DNA of 25,782 nt from DAIDHZ01 sp965370365. GTDB taxonomy: Bacteria > Chlamydiota > Chlamydiia > Chlamydiales > SM23-39. The translations under genes and the position numbers were made by a program. Positions 1-8,450 of this stretch are shown piece after piece. The stretch covers positions 1 to 25,782 of the forward strand of contig CBDUSP010000015.1 in the NCBI GenBank assembly GCA_965370365.1, in the 5' to 3' direction. Below the pieces are notes generated by a model. The model did no database searches and was not told the DNA's origin. It saw only the letters and a program-made list of their open reading frames with translations. Numbering within the stretch: position 1 is the stretch's first letter; every line of letters begins with the position of its first letter.

Positions 1-24
1 AATTATTTGTGACTAAGTGGTTAC

Positions 25-172
25 TTAATAATTAGGTTCTGTCGCTTTTCGGGTTCTTTTGAGCCTATTTTTGATTTTCTTGAAGGGGGTAATAAACGTG
101 TATATTACCCCATTCAAGAAAATCAAAAATCGGCCAAAATAATCCCGAAAATCGATGAATCCTAATTCTTAA
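25..172. repeat. 148-bp imperfect palindrome upstream of efflux operon
   Basis: Two arms of 70 nt (25-94 and 103-172) are inverted copies with about 57 of 70 positions identical, around an 8-nt centre (95-102). The inner 28 nt of each arm (67-94 against 103-130) differ at only one position. The outer ends read TTAATAATTAGG on the left and, inverted, TTAAGAATTAGG on the right. Transcribed in either direction it would fold into one long hairpin. It ends about 30 bp before the efflux operon start. It could be a MITE-like insertion, a bidirectional terminator or a structured leader. There is no T-run directly after it that would mark a classical terminator. Confidence 0.8.
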
Positions 173-201
173 ACACCCTCTCAAAAGGGTACTGCACTCT
201 C

Positions 202-1713
202 GTGAAATTTTATTCTTATTTTGTTTTAGCTGCACTTTGTTTTTGTGGCTGTGCAAGAGATGCTGCAAACCCGATGGCTCTTTCCCCTGAAAATCAGTAT
301 TCCACGTGGACGCCGATGAAAGGCAATAAACTCGTCTCCTCGCGCTATTGTAAGACTCTGATTCCTCAAAATTTTGGAGAGGAGGCGATCTCTTTAGCCG
401 AACTTCTCGATGTTGCTTTGCTAAATAATCCGTCGACGAAAAAGTCGTGGGCAAATGCAAGAGCGGCTGCCGCTCAGTATGGCCAATCGATGAGCGCTTT
501 TTATCCACGGATTAGTACAAGCAGCACGTTTGTTCGACAAAAAGGAAGCTTTCCAACCTCACAGGACTTTGGTGGCTCAACAGAAGCCTCTGGAGCGAGC
601 AGCGCAACAGCTGTCGGAAACACCGTTCAGAGCAACTCACTCCTTCCTAAAACATTTTACGCCTCTCAGGGAGGCCCCGATGTCTCTTTAAGCTACACCC
701 TCTTCGATTTTGGGCAGAGAACCGCTAGCACGATGGCTGCGAGGGAGGCTCTTTACTACGCGGATCTTAACCACAATCAGGAAATTCAAACTATTTTACA
801 GACGGTCATGGATGACTACTATGCGTATGTGTATCAGATCGCCCTTCTTCGCTCAAATGAAGCAAATCTTGAAAATGCTCAAATGTCTTTAGATGCTGCA
901 AATGACAGGTTTTCTTTGGGGCTAGCTGCTCTTGGCGATGTTGCAACAGCTCGCACCCAGTTTTTACAAAGCAGGATTCAGCTAACTTCCCAAAAACAAA
1001 GTGTCGAAAACGCGTTTGCAAAACTCGCAGTAGATAGTGGCTTGCCAGCAAACATCCACTTCAAAGTCCAGCCAATGCCAGAGCAAATCAGCGCCGATCC
1101 TGTTTTAGCAGACGTTGATGTGCTTGTTCAAATTGCGCAGAAGCAAAGGCAAGACGTCCTTGCTGCAGAAGCAGATATCCGGTCAAAAGAAGCTCTTCTT
1201 CTAGAGGCAAAGCGAGCCGGAAATCCGATTTTAAGCACGAGTCTTAACTCAGGTCACTATTGGTTCCAAAAAGGAGTCCAGGAAAAAGGAATGCATTGGA
1301 TCGCCTCTTTCTCTTTAAACTTTCCCATTTTTGATGGCTTCCATCTTAAAAATGGTGTGAGAGATGCAGAAGCTCACTTAGAAGCCTCAAAAGCGACGCT
1401 TTACCAGAAAGAGCTTTCGATGGTCCAAAATGTAACCAATTCTCACATGGCCGTAAAAACATCTGCTCTAAACCTCTCAGACTCAAATGAGTATTTAAAA
1501 GCAGCAAAGCTTGAGTTTGAAATTGCAATTGCTAATTACAAGGCCGGGATAAAGACCATTCTCGATGTCATGAGCGCGCAGAGCTCTCTTGCAGATGCGA
1601 GAGGAAAAAAGGCTTTGGCCGAACAAAACTGGTTTTCATCGCTCGCCTCCATTGCCTATGCAACAGGATCGCTTTGCACAAACCCAAATGAGGAATCTGA
1701 ATGTACAAGATAA
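202..1713 (+). CDS. TolC/OprM-type outer-membrane efflux lipoprotein
   Basis: This is the outer-membrane channel component of a tripartite efflux pump. The 503-aa product begins at GTG with a short signal peptide ending in a lipobox-like F-C-G-C, so Cys17 is the likely lipidated residue, as in OprM/NodT-type lipoproteins. Two repeated OEP-type halves are visible, each with long helical stretches (around residues 60-280 and 300-490), including the typical 'LxxALLNNPS' opening and the late 'AxxxYKAGIKTILDVMSAQSSLADAR' type helix. The length is normal for the family. It overlaps the adaptor gene by 13 bp, so the two are translated together. The order is channel-adaptor-pump, whereas many proteobacterial operons place the channel last. 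The family assignment is firm; the substrate cannot be told. Confidence 0.9.
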   Translation: MKFYSYFVLAALCFCGCARDAANPMALSPENQYSTWTPMKGNKLVSSRYCKTLIPQNFGEEAISLAELLDVALLNNPSTKKSWANARAAAAQYGQSMSAFYPRISTSSTFVRQKGSFPTSQDFGGSTEASGASSATAVGNTVQSNSLLPKTFYASQGGPDVSLSYTLFDFGQRTASTMAAREALYYADLNHNQEIQTILQTVMDDYYAYVYQIALLRSNEANLENAQMSLDAANDRFSLGLAALGDVATARTQFLQSRIQLTSQKQSVENAFAKLAVDSGLPANIHFKVQPMPEQISADPVLADVDVLVQIAQKQRQDVLAAEADIRSKEALLLEAKRAGNPILSTSLNSGHYWFQKGVQEKGMHWIASFSLNFPIFDGFHLKNGVRDAEAHLEASKATLYQKELSMVQNVTNSHMAVKTSALNLSDSNEYLKAAKLEFEIAIANYKAGIKTILDVMSAQSSLADARGKKALAEQNWFSSLASIAYATGSLCTNPNEESECTR

Positions 1714-2777
1714 TTTTGCTGCTTCTAATTTGCTCCTGTCATAAAAAACCTACAACCCATGCAGTGCCCTCTTATCCTGTGAAAATCACAGAAGTTGTGA
1801 CAAAAGACACCCCCATTTTTATTGAAGCGCTCGGTCACGTTCAATCCATTACAAGCATCAATATTTACTCAAGAATTGAAGGCGAACTCACAGGCATCCA
1901 CTTCATTCAGGGGAAAGAAGTAAAAAAGGGCGATCTTCTGTTTAGCATTGATCCAAGACCTTATGAAGCTCAAGTGAAACAAGCGCGGGGAACATTTGAA
2001 AAGACACTCGCCAATCTGGCGCTCTCAGAAGAAAAGGTAAAGCGCTACAAAACACTTGCAAAAGATGAGTACTTTTCACAAATCGACTACGAAACTCTGC
2101 AGGCAAATTTTGCAGCAAACATGGCAGAAAAAGTTGCAAACCAAGGAGATGTCGATCAGGCAAAAATCAATCTCGATTACTGCTCGATTTTTGCACCGAT
2201 TGATGGCAAGACAGGCATTTTGAACATTGACTATGGAAATCTCATTTGCGCAAGTTGCCAAAACCCCCTTGTTACCTTAAATCAGATGTCCCCTATTTTT
2301 GTAACGTTCTCCATTCCAGAAATTGAGCTTCCCAAGATTCAAAGAGCAAAGGACTCTAATTTAAAAATCGTTGCTGCCTACGAGGATTTTAAGGAGGATG
2401 AGACATTTGAGGGTTCTCTTTACATGCTCGACAACACGGTCAATCAAGGAACGGGAATGGTCAAACTTCGGGGGATTTTTGAAAATGAGGATCGAGCGCT
2501 ATTTCCCGGGCAGTTCATCCGCACGCGGGTGATTCTAAAAGTTTTGAAAGATGCGGTTGTCATTCCCTTTACGGCAGTTCAGATGACGCAAGAAAAGCCT
2601 ATCGTCTTCGTTGTTAAAGACAACATGACAGTTGATCAAAGAACGGTCACGCTTGGCCAAAGAGACAACGCCTCTGTTATCGTTTTAAAAGGCGTTGAGT
2701 CTGGAGAAAAAATCGTCGTTGAAGGCCAGATGAACCTCTATTCCGGTTCTAAAGTCTTCGTTCCAGGAGGAAAGTGA
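1701..2777 (+). CDS. RND efflux periplasmic adaptor (AcrA/MexA family)
   Basis: This is the membrane-fusion protein linking the inner-membrane pump to the outer-membrane channel. The 358-aa product starts at ATG inside the end of the upstream gene and has a lipoprotein signal (hydrophobic residues 4-10, then I-C-S-C, lipid on Cys13). A biotinyl/lipoyl-like half-motif with 'G.V..I....I.SRIEGEL' is followed by the hairpin region (about residues 95-145) and the second lipoyl half around 'DYCSIFAPIDGKTG'. Then come the beta-barrel and membrane-proximal domains ('LFPGQFIRTRVIL', 'VVIPFTAVQ'). The length is typical. The stop codon overlaps the GTG start of the pump gene in a GTGA quartet at 2774-2777. 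Confidence 0.93.
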   Translation: MYKIILLLLICSCHKKPTTHAVPSYPVKITEVVTKDTPIFIEALGHVQSITSINIYSRIEGELTGIHFIQGKEVKKGDLLFSIDPRPYEAQVKQARGTFEKTLANLALSEEKVKRYKTLAKDEYFSQIDYETLQANFAANMAEKVANQGDVDQAKINLDYCSIFAPIDGKTGILNIDYGNLICASCQNPLVTLNQMSPIFVTFSIPEIELPKIQRAKDSNLKIVAAYEDFKEDETFEGSLYMLDNTVNQGTGMVKLRGIFENEDRALFPGQFIRTRVILKVLKDAVVIPFTAVQMTQEKPIVFVVKDNMTVDQRTVTLGQRDNASVIVLKGVESGEKIVVEGQMNLYSGSKVFVPGGK

Positions 2778-5700
2778 ATTTATCCGCTCCTTTTATCAGG
2801 CGACCTGTGATGACCATCCTCGTGATGCTCTCCATTTTTATTTTCGGATGGATGGCCTATCGCGCGCTTCCGGTTAGCGACTTGCCAAATGTCGACATGC
2901 CGACAATTGAAGTGACGGTGAGCTATCCAGGAGCCAGCCCCGAGACGATGGCAAACTCCGTTGCAACACCTCTTGAACAGCAGTTCATGACAATCCAAGG
3001 AATTGATTCGATTCTTTCCTCAAGCAATACGGGAAGCACAACAATTGTGCTTGTCTTTGATCTAAACCGCAATATTGATGCGGCATCAACCGATGTCCAG
3101 ACGATGATTTCAGCTGCAACACCGAATCTTCCATCAAACCTTCCCAATCCACCTACTTATCGAAAGGTAAATCCAGCAGCGACTCCGATCCTCTATTTAG
3201 CAATTGCAAATCCCAATATGCCGCTGAGTGAGCTGTATAAATATGGCAACACCTTTATTGGGGATCGCTTATCGATGATTGAGGGAGTGTCCCAGGTAAT
3301 TACCTACGGTTCTCCCTACGCTGCGAGAGTACAGGTAGATCCGGAAAAACTTGCTGCAAAAAATATTGGCATTGATCAGGTCGTTGCAAGCGTTGCGCAA
3401 GGAAACGTCGACCTTCCTCTCGGAACACTCTTTGGTCCCCGTGATGACTTTACAATCGATGTCGATGGCCAGCTCATGAAGGCAGATGACTATAACGAGC
3501 TTGTTATCAAAAACGAAAATGGCAACCTTGTCAAAATCAAAGATATTGGAAGGGCAATTGATAGCGTCAAGCAAGACAAAATCTTTATGCGTTACATCAA
3601 CCAAAAAGTTAACCAAAGCTGTCTTATCTTGGCTGTGCAAAAAATCGCAGGCGCCAACACCGTTCAAATCATCAATCAAGTGAACAAAACCCTCGATGCA
3701 ATGAAGGATCAACTTCCAAACACGCTCCAATTCCACCGGGTTTATGATCAGTCAGAAACAATTATCGAAGGCGTTGATGACGTTAAACTCACGCTGTTTG
3801 TCGCGTTTTGTCTTGTCGTTGCAATCATCTATCTCTTTCTTGGTAAAGCGCTCAACACAATCATCCCCGCTCTTGCCATTCCGATATCGATTAGCGGCAC
3901 CTTTGCTGTAATGCTGCTTTTGGGCTTTAGTATTGATATCGTTTCACTGCTTGCGCTCACTTTGTGTATCGGCTTTCTCGTCGATGATGCAATCGTTGTC
4001 CTTGAAAATAACGTCCGCCATGTCCAAATGGGAGAAAAACCTTTCGACGCCTCAATAAAAGCCGCAAAAGAAATCAGCATCACTGTCTTGAGCATGACGC
4101 TTTGTCTGACAGCTGCTTTTATTCCCATGCTCTTCATGGGAGGCGTCGTAGGGCGCCTTTTTAGAGAGTTTGCAGTCACAATTGTCGTTACCGTTTTAAT
4201 CTCTGGCTTTGTCTCTCTAACGCTCACCCCTATGCTTGGCAGCCGGTTTGTCAGGCCCTATGGAGACAAAAAAAAGCCGCGCATGGAAACGCTTTCCATA
4301 TCCGTAACAAACTGGATGTTAAGCGTTTATAAACCATGTCTTGCCTTTGCCATGAGACAAAAACCCCTAATGCTTGTCCTTGGGCTTGCAAGCATCGTGT
4401 TTTCAGTCGTGCTTTTTAAAACACTACCAACAGACTTTTTACCCCCAGGCGATGTGGGTTTTATTGACGGATGGACAACAGCAAGAGATGGTACCTCTCC
4501 CTATCTCATGGAAGAGTATCACGAAGAAATCTCCAAAATTGCAATGGACAATCCAAATGTTAATTCGTTGATTTCGATTAGTTCTTTTACAAACCCAAAT
4601 GAAGGGATCGTGTTCATCAAGCTAAAGCCATTTAAGGATCGCCAGTCGATGTACCCGGTGATTCATGAGCTATCAAACAAACTGCACGATCTTTGCGGTG
4701 TCAATACGTTTTTGTCTCCCATTCCCATGATTAACCTCTCCCTTGGCACAACTGCGCAGGCGCTCTATCAATATACGCTCACTGGCATCGATCGCAAAAC
4801 GCTCTATGAATACGCGCCAAAGCTCACCCGAGCAATGAAAGAGAGTCCAAGCTTTTCTCAAGTCTCATCGGATTTACGCATTTCGCAGCCCCAGTGGTCG
4901 TTTCATATCAACCGGGATCGAGCCTCAAACTACAACGTGTCCGCCAAGAAAATTGAAGACTTTTTCCAGTACGCCTACTCAGATAATAAAGTCTCTCAGA
5001 TCCATGGTGAAGTGAACGTCTATGATGTGATCGTTGAAACTCTCCCCAAATTCTATAAAGACCCAAGCGTTCTTCCCAATCTCTATGCTAGGTCCTCTAC
5101 AAATGATCTTGTTCCCTTGTCTGAGATCTTAGATCCCGTTGAAGTATCAGGACCGCTTACCATTAATCACTACAACGGCCTTACCTCGGTTGGCATCTCC
5201 TTTAACCCAGGCACCAATGTTCCCTTGGGACAATCTCTTGCAACACTCGATGAAATCACAGCAAAAACAAAGCCTTCCCAAGTCCATGGACAAGTGATCG
5301 GAACAGCAGATGTGTTTAAAGCGTCATTTCAAAGTCTCAATACGCTGCTTATCATCGCATTTTTTATAATCTACATTGTGCTGGGCATTCTGTATGAGAG
5401 TTTTATCCACCCACTTACAGTGATGAGCGCACTTCCGCCAGCGCTTCTTGGAGGCCTCCTCACACTGTATGTCTTTGACCAAACGCTTTCTCTCTACTCT
5501 TTTGTCGGTCTAATCCTTTTGATCGGGATCGTTCTTAAAAACGGGATTATCCTCGTTGACTTTGCAAATGATGCCGTTGCAAAGGAAGGGAAGACAGCTG
5601 AAGAGGCCATTGTGCAAGCGGCGCATATTCGTTTCCGTCCCATCATCATGACAACAATCGCCGCGATGATGGGCGCCGTTCCGATTGCGCTTGGTGTGGG

Positions 5701-5869
5701 TGGCGCGCTTGCTCAAACACGTGTTTCTCTTGGACTCTGCATTGTTGGGGGGCTTGTGATTTCACAACTGCTCACACTCCTTCTCACCCCTGTTCTCTAC
5801 TACTACTTTGAGAGACTGCAAGGGAGACTTCTTAGCTTTGTTAAGAAAAAACAAGTGGATTCAAATTAA
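2774..5869 (+). CDS. RND multidrug efflux transporter, HAE-1 (AcrB/MdtB-like)
   Basis: This is a proton-driven inner-membrane pump of 1031 aa, the standard size for the family. The first membrane helix follows the typical 'FIRRPVMTILVM' opening. Two large periplasmic loops and two sets of membrane helices follow. The proton-relay residues are present: D404 and D405 in 'GFLVDDAIVVLEN' in the middle of the first helical bundle, and K922 in 'GIVLKNGIILVDFAN' in the second. The GTG start is supported by AGGAGG at 2765-2770 and by the 4-bp overlap with the adaptor stop. The substrate is not predictable. In this family it is usually hydrophobic or amphiphilic drugs, bile salts or dyes. Confidence 0.95.
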   Translation: MNLSAPFIRRPVMTILVMLSIFIFGWMAYRALPVSDLPNVDMPTIEVTVSYPGASPETMANSVATPLEQQFMTIQGIDSILSSSNTGSTTIVLVFDLNRNIDAASTDVQTMISAATPNLPSNLPNPPTYRKVNPAATPILYLAIANPNMPLSELYKYGNTFIGDRLSMIEGVSQVITYGSPYAARVQVDPEKLAAKNIGIDQVVASVAQGNVDLPLGTLFGPRDDFTIDVDGQLMKADDYNELVIKNENGNLVKIKDIGRAIDSVKQDKIFMRYINQKVNQSCLILAVQKIAGANTVQIINQVNKTLDAMKDQLPNTLQFHRVYDQSETIIEGVDDVKLTLFVAFCLVVAIIYLFLGKALNTIIPALAIPISISGTFAVMLLLGFSIDIVSLLALTLCIGFLVDDAIVVLENNVRHVQMGEKPFDASIKAAKEISITVLSMTLCLTAAFIPMLFMGGVVGRLFREFAVTIVVTVLISGFVSLTLTPMLGSRFVRPYGDKKKPRMETLSISVTNWMLSVYKPCLAFAMRQKPLMLVLGLASIVFSVVLFKTLPTDFLPPGDVGFIDGWTTARDGTSPYLMEEYHEEISKIAMDNPNVNSLISISSFTNPNEGIVFIKLKPFKDRQSMYPVIHELSNKLHDLCGVNTFLSPIPMINLSLGTTAQALYQYTLTGIDRKTLYEYAPKLTRAMKESPSFSQVSSDLRISQPQWSFHINRDRASNYNVSAKKIEDFFQYAYSDNKVSQIHGEVNVYDVIVETLPKFYKDPSVLPNLYARSSTNDLVPLSEILDPVEVSGPLTINHYNGLTSVGISFNPGTNVPLGQSLATLDEITAKTKPSQVHGQVIGTADVFKASFQSLNTLLIIAFFIIYIVLGILYESFIHPLTVMSALPPALLGGLLTLYVFDQTLSLYSFVGLILLIGIVLKNGIILVDFANDAVAKEGKTAEEAIVQAAHIRFRPIIMTTIAAMMGAVPIALGVGGALAQTRVSLGLCIVGGLVISQLLTLLLTPVLYYYFERLQGRLLSFVKKKQVDSN

Positions 5870-5874
5870 ATCTT

Positions 5875-5910
5875 TATAATACACTCGCTCCTTTCTACCT
5901 TAGGAGGTGA
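5875..5910 (+). promoter_or_regulatory. -10 box and strong Shine-Dalgarno before the 5914 gene
   Basis: A perfect TATAAT lies at 5875-5880, just after the pump stop codon. There is no good -35 box 16-18 bp upstream. An extended Shine-Dalgarno, TAGGAGGTGA, lies at 5901-5910, only 3 nt before a TTG start at 5914. The 5914 gene may therefore have its own promoter as well as efflux-operon read-through. The promoter call is weak; the ribosome site is strong. Confidence 0.4.
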
Positions 5911-5913
5911 ACG

Positions 5914-6666
5914 TTGAGCCTTGGTTTCGCAAAAGCATTATCGAGTTTCCATCCTGTCAAGCAAGAGCTTCCCCAAAATTCCGAAAACACTAACAGCAAG
6001 CATTCCGAGAGGACCATCCTGGACTCTGTTTTCTCCGCAGTAACAACCGTTTTTTCCCTTTTCTCCAGTGTGACAACAGATTCAGTCAGTAGTTCCTCTG
6101 GGACACAGCATGAAGAACAAACTTCACAGAGCCTACTTCCCAAGAATTCGCAAAGTAGTTGGGCATTTGATAACTCCCAATCAGCTTTTGTCGGAGGAGA
6201 GCTCCTTGCTGCTTCTCTCTGTGGAGGAAAGGATTCATTTGCTGGCAAAGCTTGCCAGGCCTGTATGGAGGAGAATTCGGATAAACTCTTAACTACGATC
6301 CAAGCAATCTGCAAAGAAAAGAACAAATCACTTGTAAGCTCACCTATTTCCGAAATAGGACAAACTTCTTCTCTCATTCTTGCCAAGCTATTCACGCAAT
6401 TTAGTCTGGAACAAGACACGGGTGAGCGAACTCCGATCATTTTTCTTTTTTTGCCAGACTCTACGTCCTATTTCTTCTCTCATGTTGATGACGATCAAGT
6501 GGAGTTCACCGCAGTATCTAAACAAGGATCCGAAGGGACTCAAACAAAACCTTATGCTGATTTTCTCAAAATCCTTCAAAAAAGCCGAGAAGCTGTATCC
6601 GAGAGATATACTGATAAGATTTGCGCTTTTAAAATCCAATATGTGGATTGTTTTATAGGAAGTTAA
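5914..6666 (+). CDS. Hypothetical protein, Ser-rich N-terminus, module shared with next gene
   Basis: The 250-aa product is not recognised. The TTG start is chosen because the near-perfect Shine-Dalgarno TAGGAGGTGA sits directly before it. Residues 20-75 are rich in Ser, Thr, Asn and Gln and look unstructured, the kind of N-terminus seen in type III-secreted chlamydial proteins; this resemblance is only compositional. Residues about 126-240 resemble the module found three times in the next protein. A helix with 'TIQAIC' is followed by 'ERTPIIFLFLPD', a beta-type stretch, and a Lys/Pro-containing helix near 213-228. There is no signal peptide and no clear membrane helix. The gap to the next gene is 19 bp, so both are probably co-transcribed. 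Confidence 0.6.
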   Translation: MSLGFAKALSSFHPVKQELPQNSENTNSKHSERTILDSVFSAVTTVFSLFSSVTTDSVSSSSGTQHEEQTSQSLLPKNSQSSWAFDNSQSAFVGGELLAASLCGGKDSFAGKACQACMEENSDKLLTTIQAICKEKNKSLVSSPISEIGQTSSLILAKLFTQFSLEQDTGERTPIIFLFLPDSTSYFFSHVDDDQVEFTAVSKQGSEGTQTKPYADFLKILQKSREAVSERYTDKICAFKIQYVDCFIGS

Positions 6667-6685
6667 ATACGCGTCAAAGACAAAA

Positions 6686-7978
6686 ATGCTACAAACTGTA
6701 CTCCATCCGAATCAGTCTTCCTCTAGATCCTTGCTTGCAGGATCACTCTCTACAATGCCAGGAAACTCTCCATCAACTGGTTGGCTTCATCTTAAAGGAG
6801 AGCCTAAGAACATTCTTCGCACCACTTCTGAAGAGGTTCTCTCCCAAGCATACAAAGTGGCGTCTTTAACAAAAGCTTGGGAAACCATCCAGGCAAGGTG
6901 CGACGAGCTTTCTCTTTCTCATTCACTCATGCTTGTTGACGACACAGAGGATTTAAAGAGAGCCTTTAACTCTTTAAGCGCATCCAAAGAAACCCCATCT
7001 GTATTAATCATGCCTTGGGGAAATAGTTGGACAGTCGTGCTTGAAGCTTCAGAAGGCAAAATCACGTATCTAAACCCCTTAAAAGAAGGCGATAAGCTTA
7101 CTACAGAAAACAGAAAAACATTCGAAGATGTTTGGGGAAACGGTGTAACGACCATATATACTCCTCCAGAAGACAAGGAGCTTTATTCTCAAGCAAGGCG
7201 ACTTGAATTAAAAGCGCAGCTGCAGAGATTCCCCCTAAATGGTTCTTTAGAAAAAACGATACTCACAATGCTCATGTGGCAGCAAAGACAGTGGAATCAT
7301 CCCCGTGCTTGCTGGAATCTGAAAGAGCTTGATAATCAAAATATCCCCCATCAGTGTGTCCACATAGACTCTTCAAAAGCACTTAAGCATTTAATCTCTG
7401 AAAACCCACCCGGATCGTTTGCAATCGCACATCTGGCAACTAAATGGTTCTTCGTGAAAGAAGAGTCTGAAGAGATTCTTCTTCACGATCCTTTCTCACA
7501 ATCGCCTTCCGAGGATCTTGTTTTTCCCGAAAAAAGTGAAATCCCAGTGCCAGTCATTCTCATCTCTCCAAAAAATAGCTCGGGTGACACCACTCCACAA
7601 GTTCACTCTTCATGGCTTAATCTCCAAATGATTGCGCTCAAAGCAGCTCGAGCAGCAGAGCAAATCAACACATGGAATAAAAAAGATGCGGCCTGCTCTA
7701 GCGAATCTTTGCAAATCAATACGATTGAAGAGCTGGCCCAAGCGCTTCACTCAAAAGAAAAAGTTCCCGCTTGTCTGCTTATGCAGCTTGAATCCAAATG
7801 GATTGCCGTTTCTGATCTCTCGTTGCAGCACGAGAAAATCTTTTACATAGAACCAAATCCATCGGGAGAAGAAGCTTCTTTGGTTGAAGAAACGAGACGT
7901 TCTTTTGAACGAAAACTCCCTCAATTCAACCGCATATTGTCTACACATGCCCCCTTTGAAGGAATAAGACTGTCATAG
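6686..7978 (+). CDS. Hypothetical protein with three tandem modules (papain-fold-like?)
   Basis: The 430-aa product is not recognised. Three related segments can be seen at about residues 62-160, 195-294 and 312-420. Each has a helix, then an 'EL..AL' type helix, then a strand leading to a conserved Trp (W115, W254, W372). After 15-18 residues comes a motif of the type I-x-Y/H-x-[NDE]-P (prolines 131, 269, 390). This layout resembles the core strand pair of papain-fold C39-like or Ulp1-like peptidases ('HW.VV...DP'). The expected His before or at the Trp is replaced by Ser or Lys (N-S-W, T-K-W, S-K-W), so any such domain would be inactive. The start is uncertain, since no clear Shine-Dalgarno precedes ATG 6686. 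The fold suggestion is inference. Confidence 0.6.
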   Translation: MLQTVLHPNQSSSRSLLAGSLSTMPGNSPSTGWLHLKGEPKNILRTTSEEVLSQAYKVASLTKAWETIQARCDELSLSHSLMLVDDTEDLKRAFNSLSASKETPSVLIMPWGNSWTVVLEASEGKITYLNPLKEGDKLTTENRKTFEDVWGNGVTTIYTPPEDKELYSQARRLELKAQLQRFPLNGSLEKTILTMLMWQQRQWNHPRACWNLKELDNQNIPHQCVHIDSSKALKHLISENPPGSFAIAHLATKWFFVKEESEEILLHDPFSQSPSEDLVFPEKSEIPVPVILISPKNSSGDTTPQVHSSWLNLQMIALKAARAAEQINTWNKKDAACSSESLQINTIEELAQALHSKEKVPACLLMQLESKWIAVSDLSLQHEKIFYIEPNPSGEEASLVEETRRSFERKLPQFNRILSTHAPFEGIRLS

Positions 7979-8019
7979 GGACAAGCACGCAACCTCCTGA
8001 TTATAAGCAAGATAAGAAT

Positions 8020-8155
8020 TAATATGGCCGTATCTTGTTGAAAAATGGCCGTATAAAGACAAAAAATGGCCGTATTATCGTTTCTTGAAAAAGTAGACGA
8101 GCCTCAAAGCATTTCAGAGATCAAGCAACAAATCGGGACAGATTTTTCAGGTTGA
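8020..8155 (+). pseudogene. Decayed coding remnant with three 21-bp repeats
   Basis: The word ATGGCCGTAT occurs at 8024, 8045 and 8066, exactly 21 nt apart. One frame (8023-8085) reads heptad units of the type K-N-G-R-I-x-x and ends at TGA 8086. The +1 frame opens at ATG 8066 and encodes 29 aa to TGA 8153-8155, containing 'LEKVDEPQSISEIKQQIG', which resembles a winged-helix DNA-binding fragment. Joining the two frames at about 8074 gives a continuous sequence, which suggests a frameshifted and truncated remnant. It could equally be a small ORF with iteron-like operator repeats in front. Confidence 0.35.
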
Positions 8156-8159
8156 AGAA

Positions 8160-8450
8160 CTATTCATGATCTTCATGAACTTTGAGATCTTCCCCTGATG
8201 CACCTTGCTCATCAGAATCTCCTCCTGCAGCACCTTCTGTAGATGGTGTCTCTGAAGAGATCTCTTCAATGATTTCCTCAAGCTCTACGTCTTGCTCTTC
8301 AAGGATTTCTGGTTCTATGTCACCCAAGGAACTGCTTTCTTGGAAGATTTCAGATATTTTGTTCACGTCTGTGGTGTCTTCCTGTGTCGAAGACATTGGG
8401 AGAAGAGATGCCCCTAAAGACATTTCTGATGCAGCTAATGTTTTTGGCAT
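8160..8450 (-). CDS. Small highly acidic hypothetical protein
   Basis: The 96-aa product starts at ATG with an upstream AGGTG about 6 nt away. After a short neutral N-terminus (residues 1-22) it becomes extremely acidic and low in complexity, with runs of Glu, Asp, Ser and Gly (for example 'EILEEQDVELEEIIEEISSE') and an end of 'KVHEDHE'. There is no membrane segment. No family is recognised. An antisense frame of nearly the same extent (8182-8469) is Ser-rich and is probably the mirror of the acidic codons (GAA/GAG read as TTC/CTC). The gene stands alone between converging decayed DNA and a divergent intergenic region, so its reality rests on the start signal and composition. Confidence 0.45.
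   Translation of the reverse strand: MPKTLAASEMSLGASLLPMSSTQEDTTDVNKISEIFQESSSLGDIEPEILEEQDVELEEIIEEISSETPSTEGAAGGDSDEQGASGEDLKVHEDHE

Noticed and set aside
65..508. 147-aa minus-strand frame at the window start
   Set aside because: It crosses the palindrome and lies antisense to the TolC-type gene; no protein-like features.
3269..4227. Minus-strand frames of 155 and 132 aa inside the efflux pump gene
   Set aside because: Antisense shadows of a clearly conserved RND gene.
5895..6440. 181-aa minus-strand frame
   Set aside because: Antisense to the 5914 gene, whose strong ribosome site and module similarity favour the plus strand.
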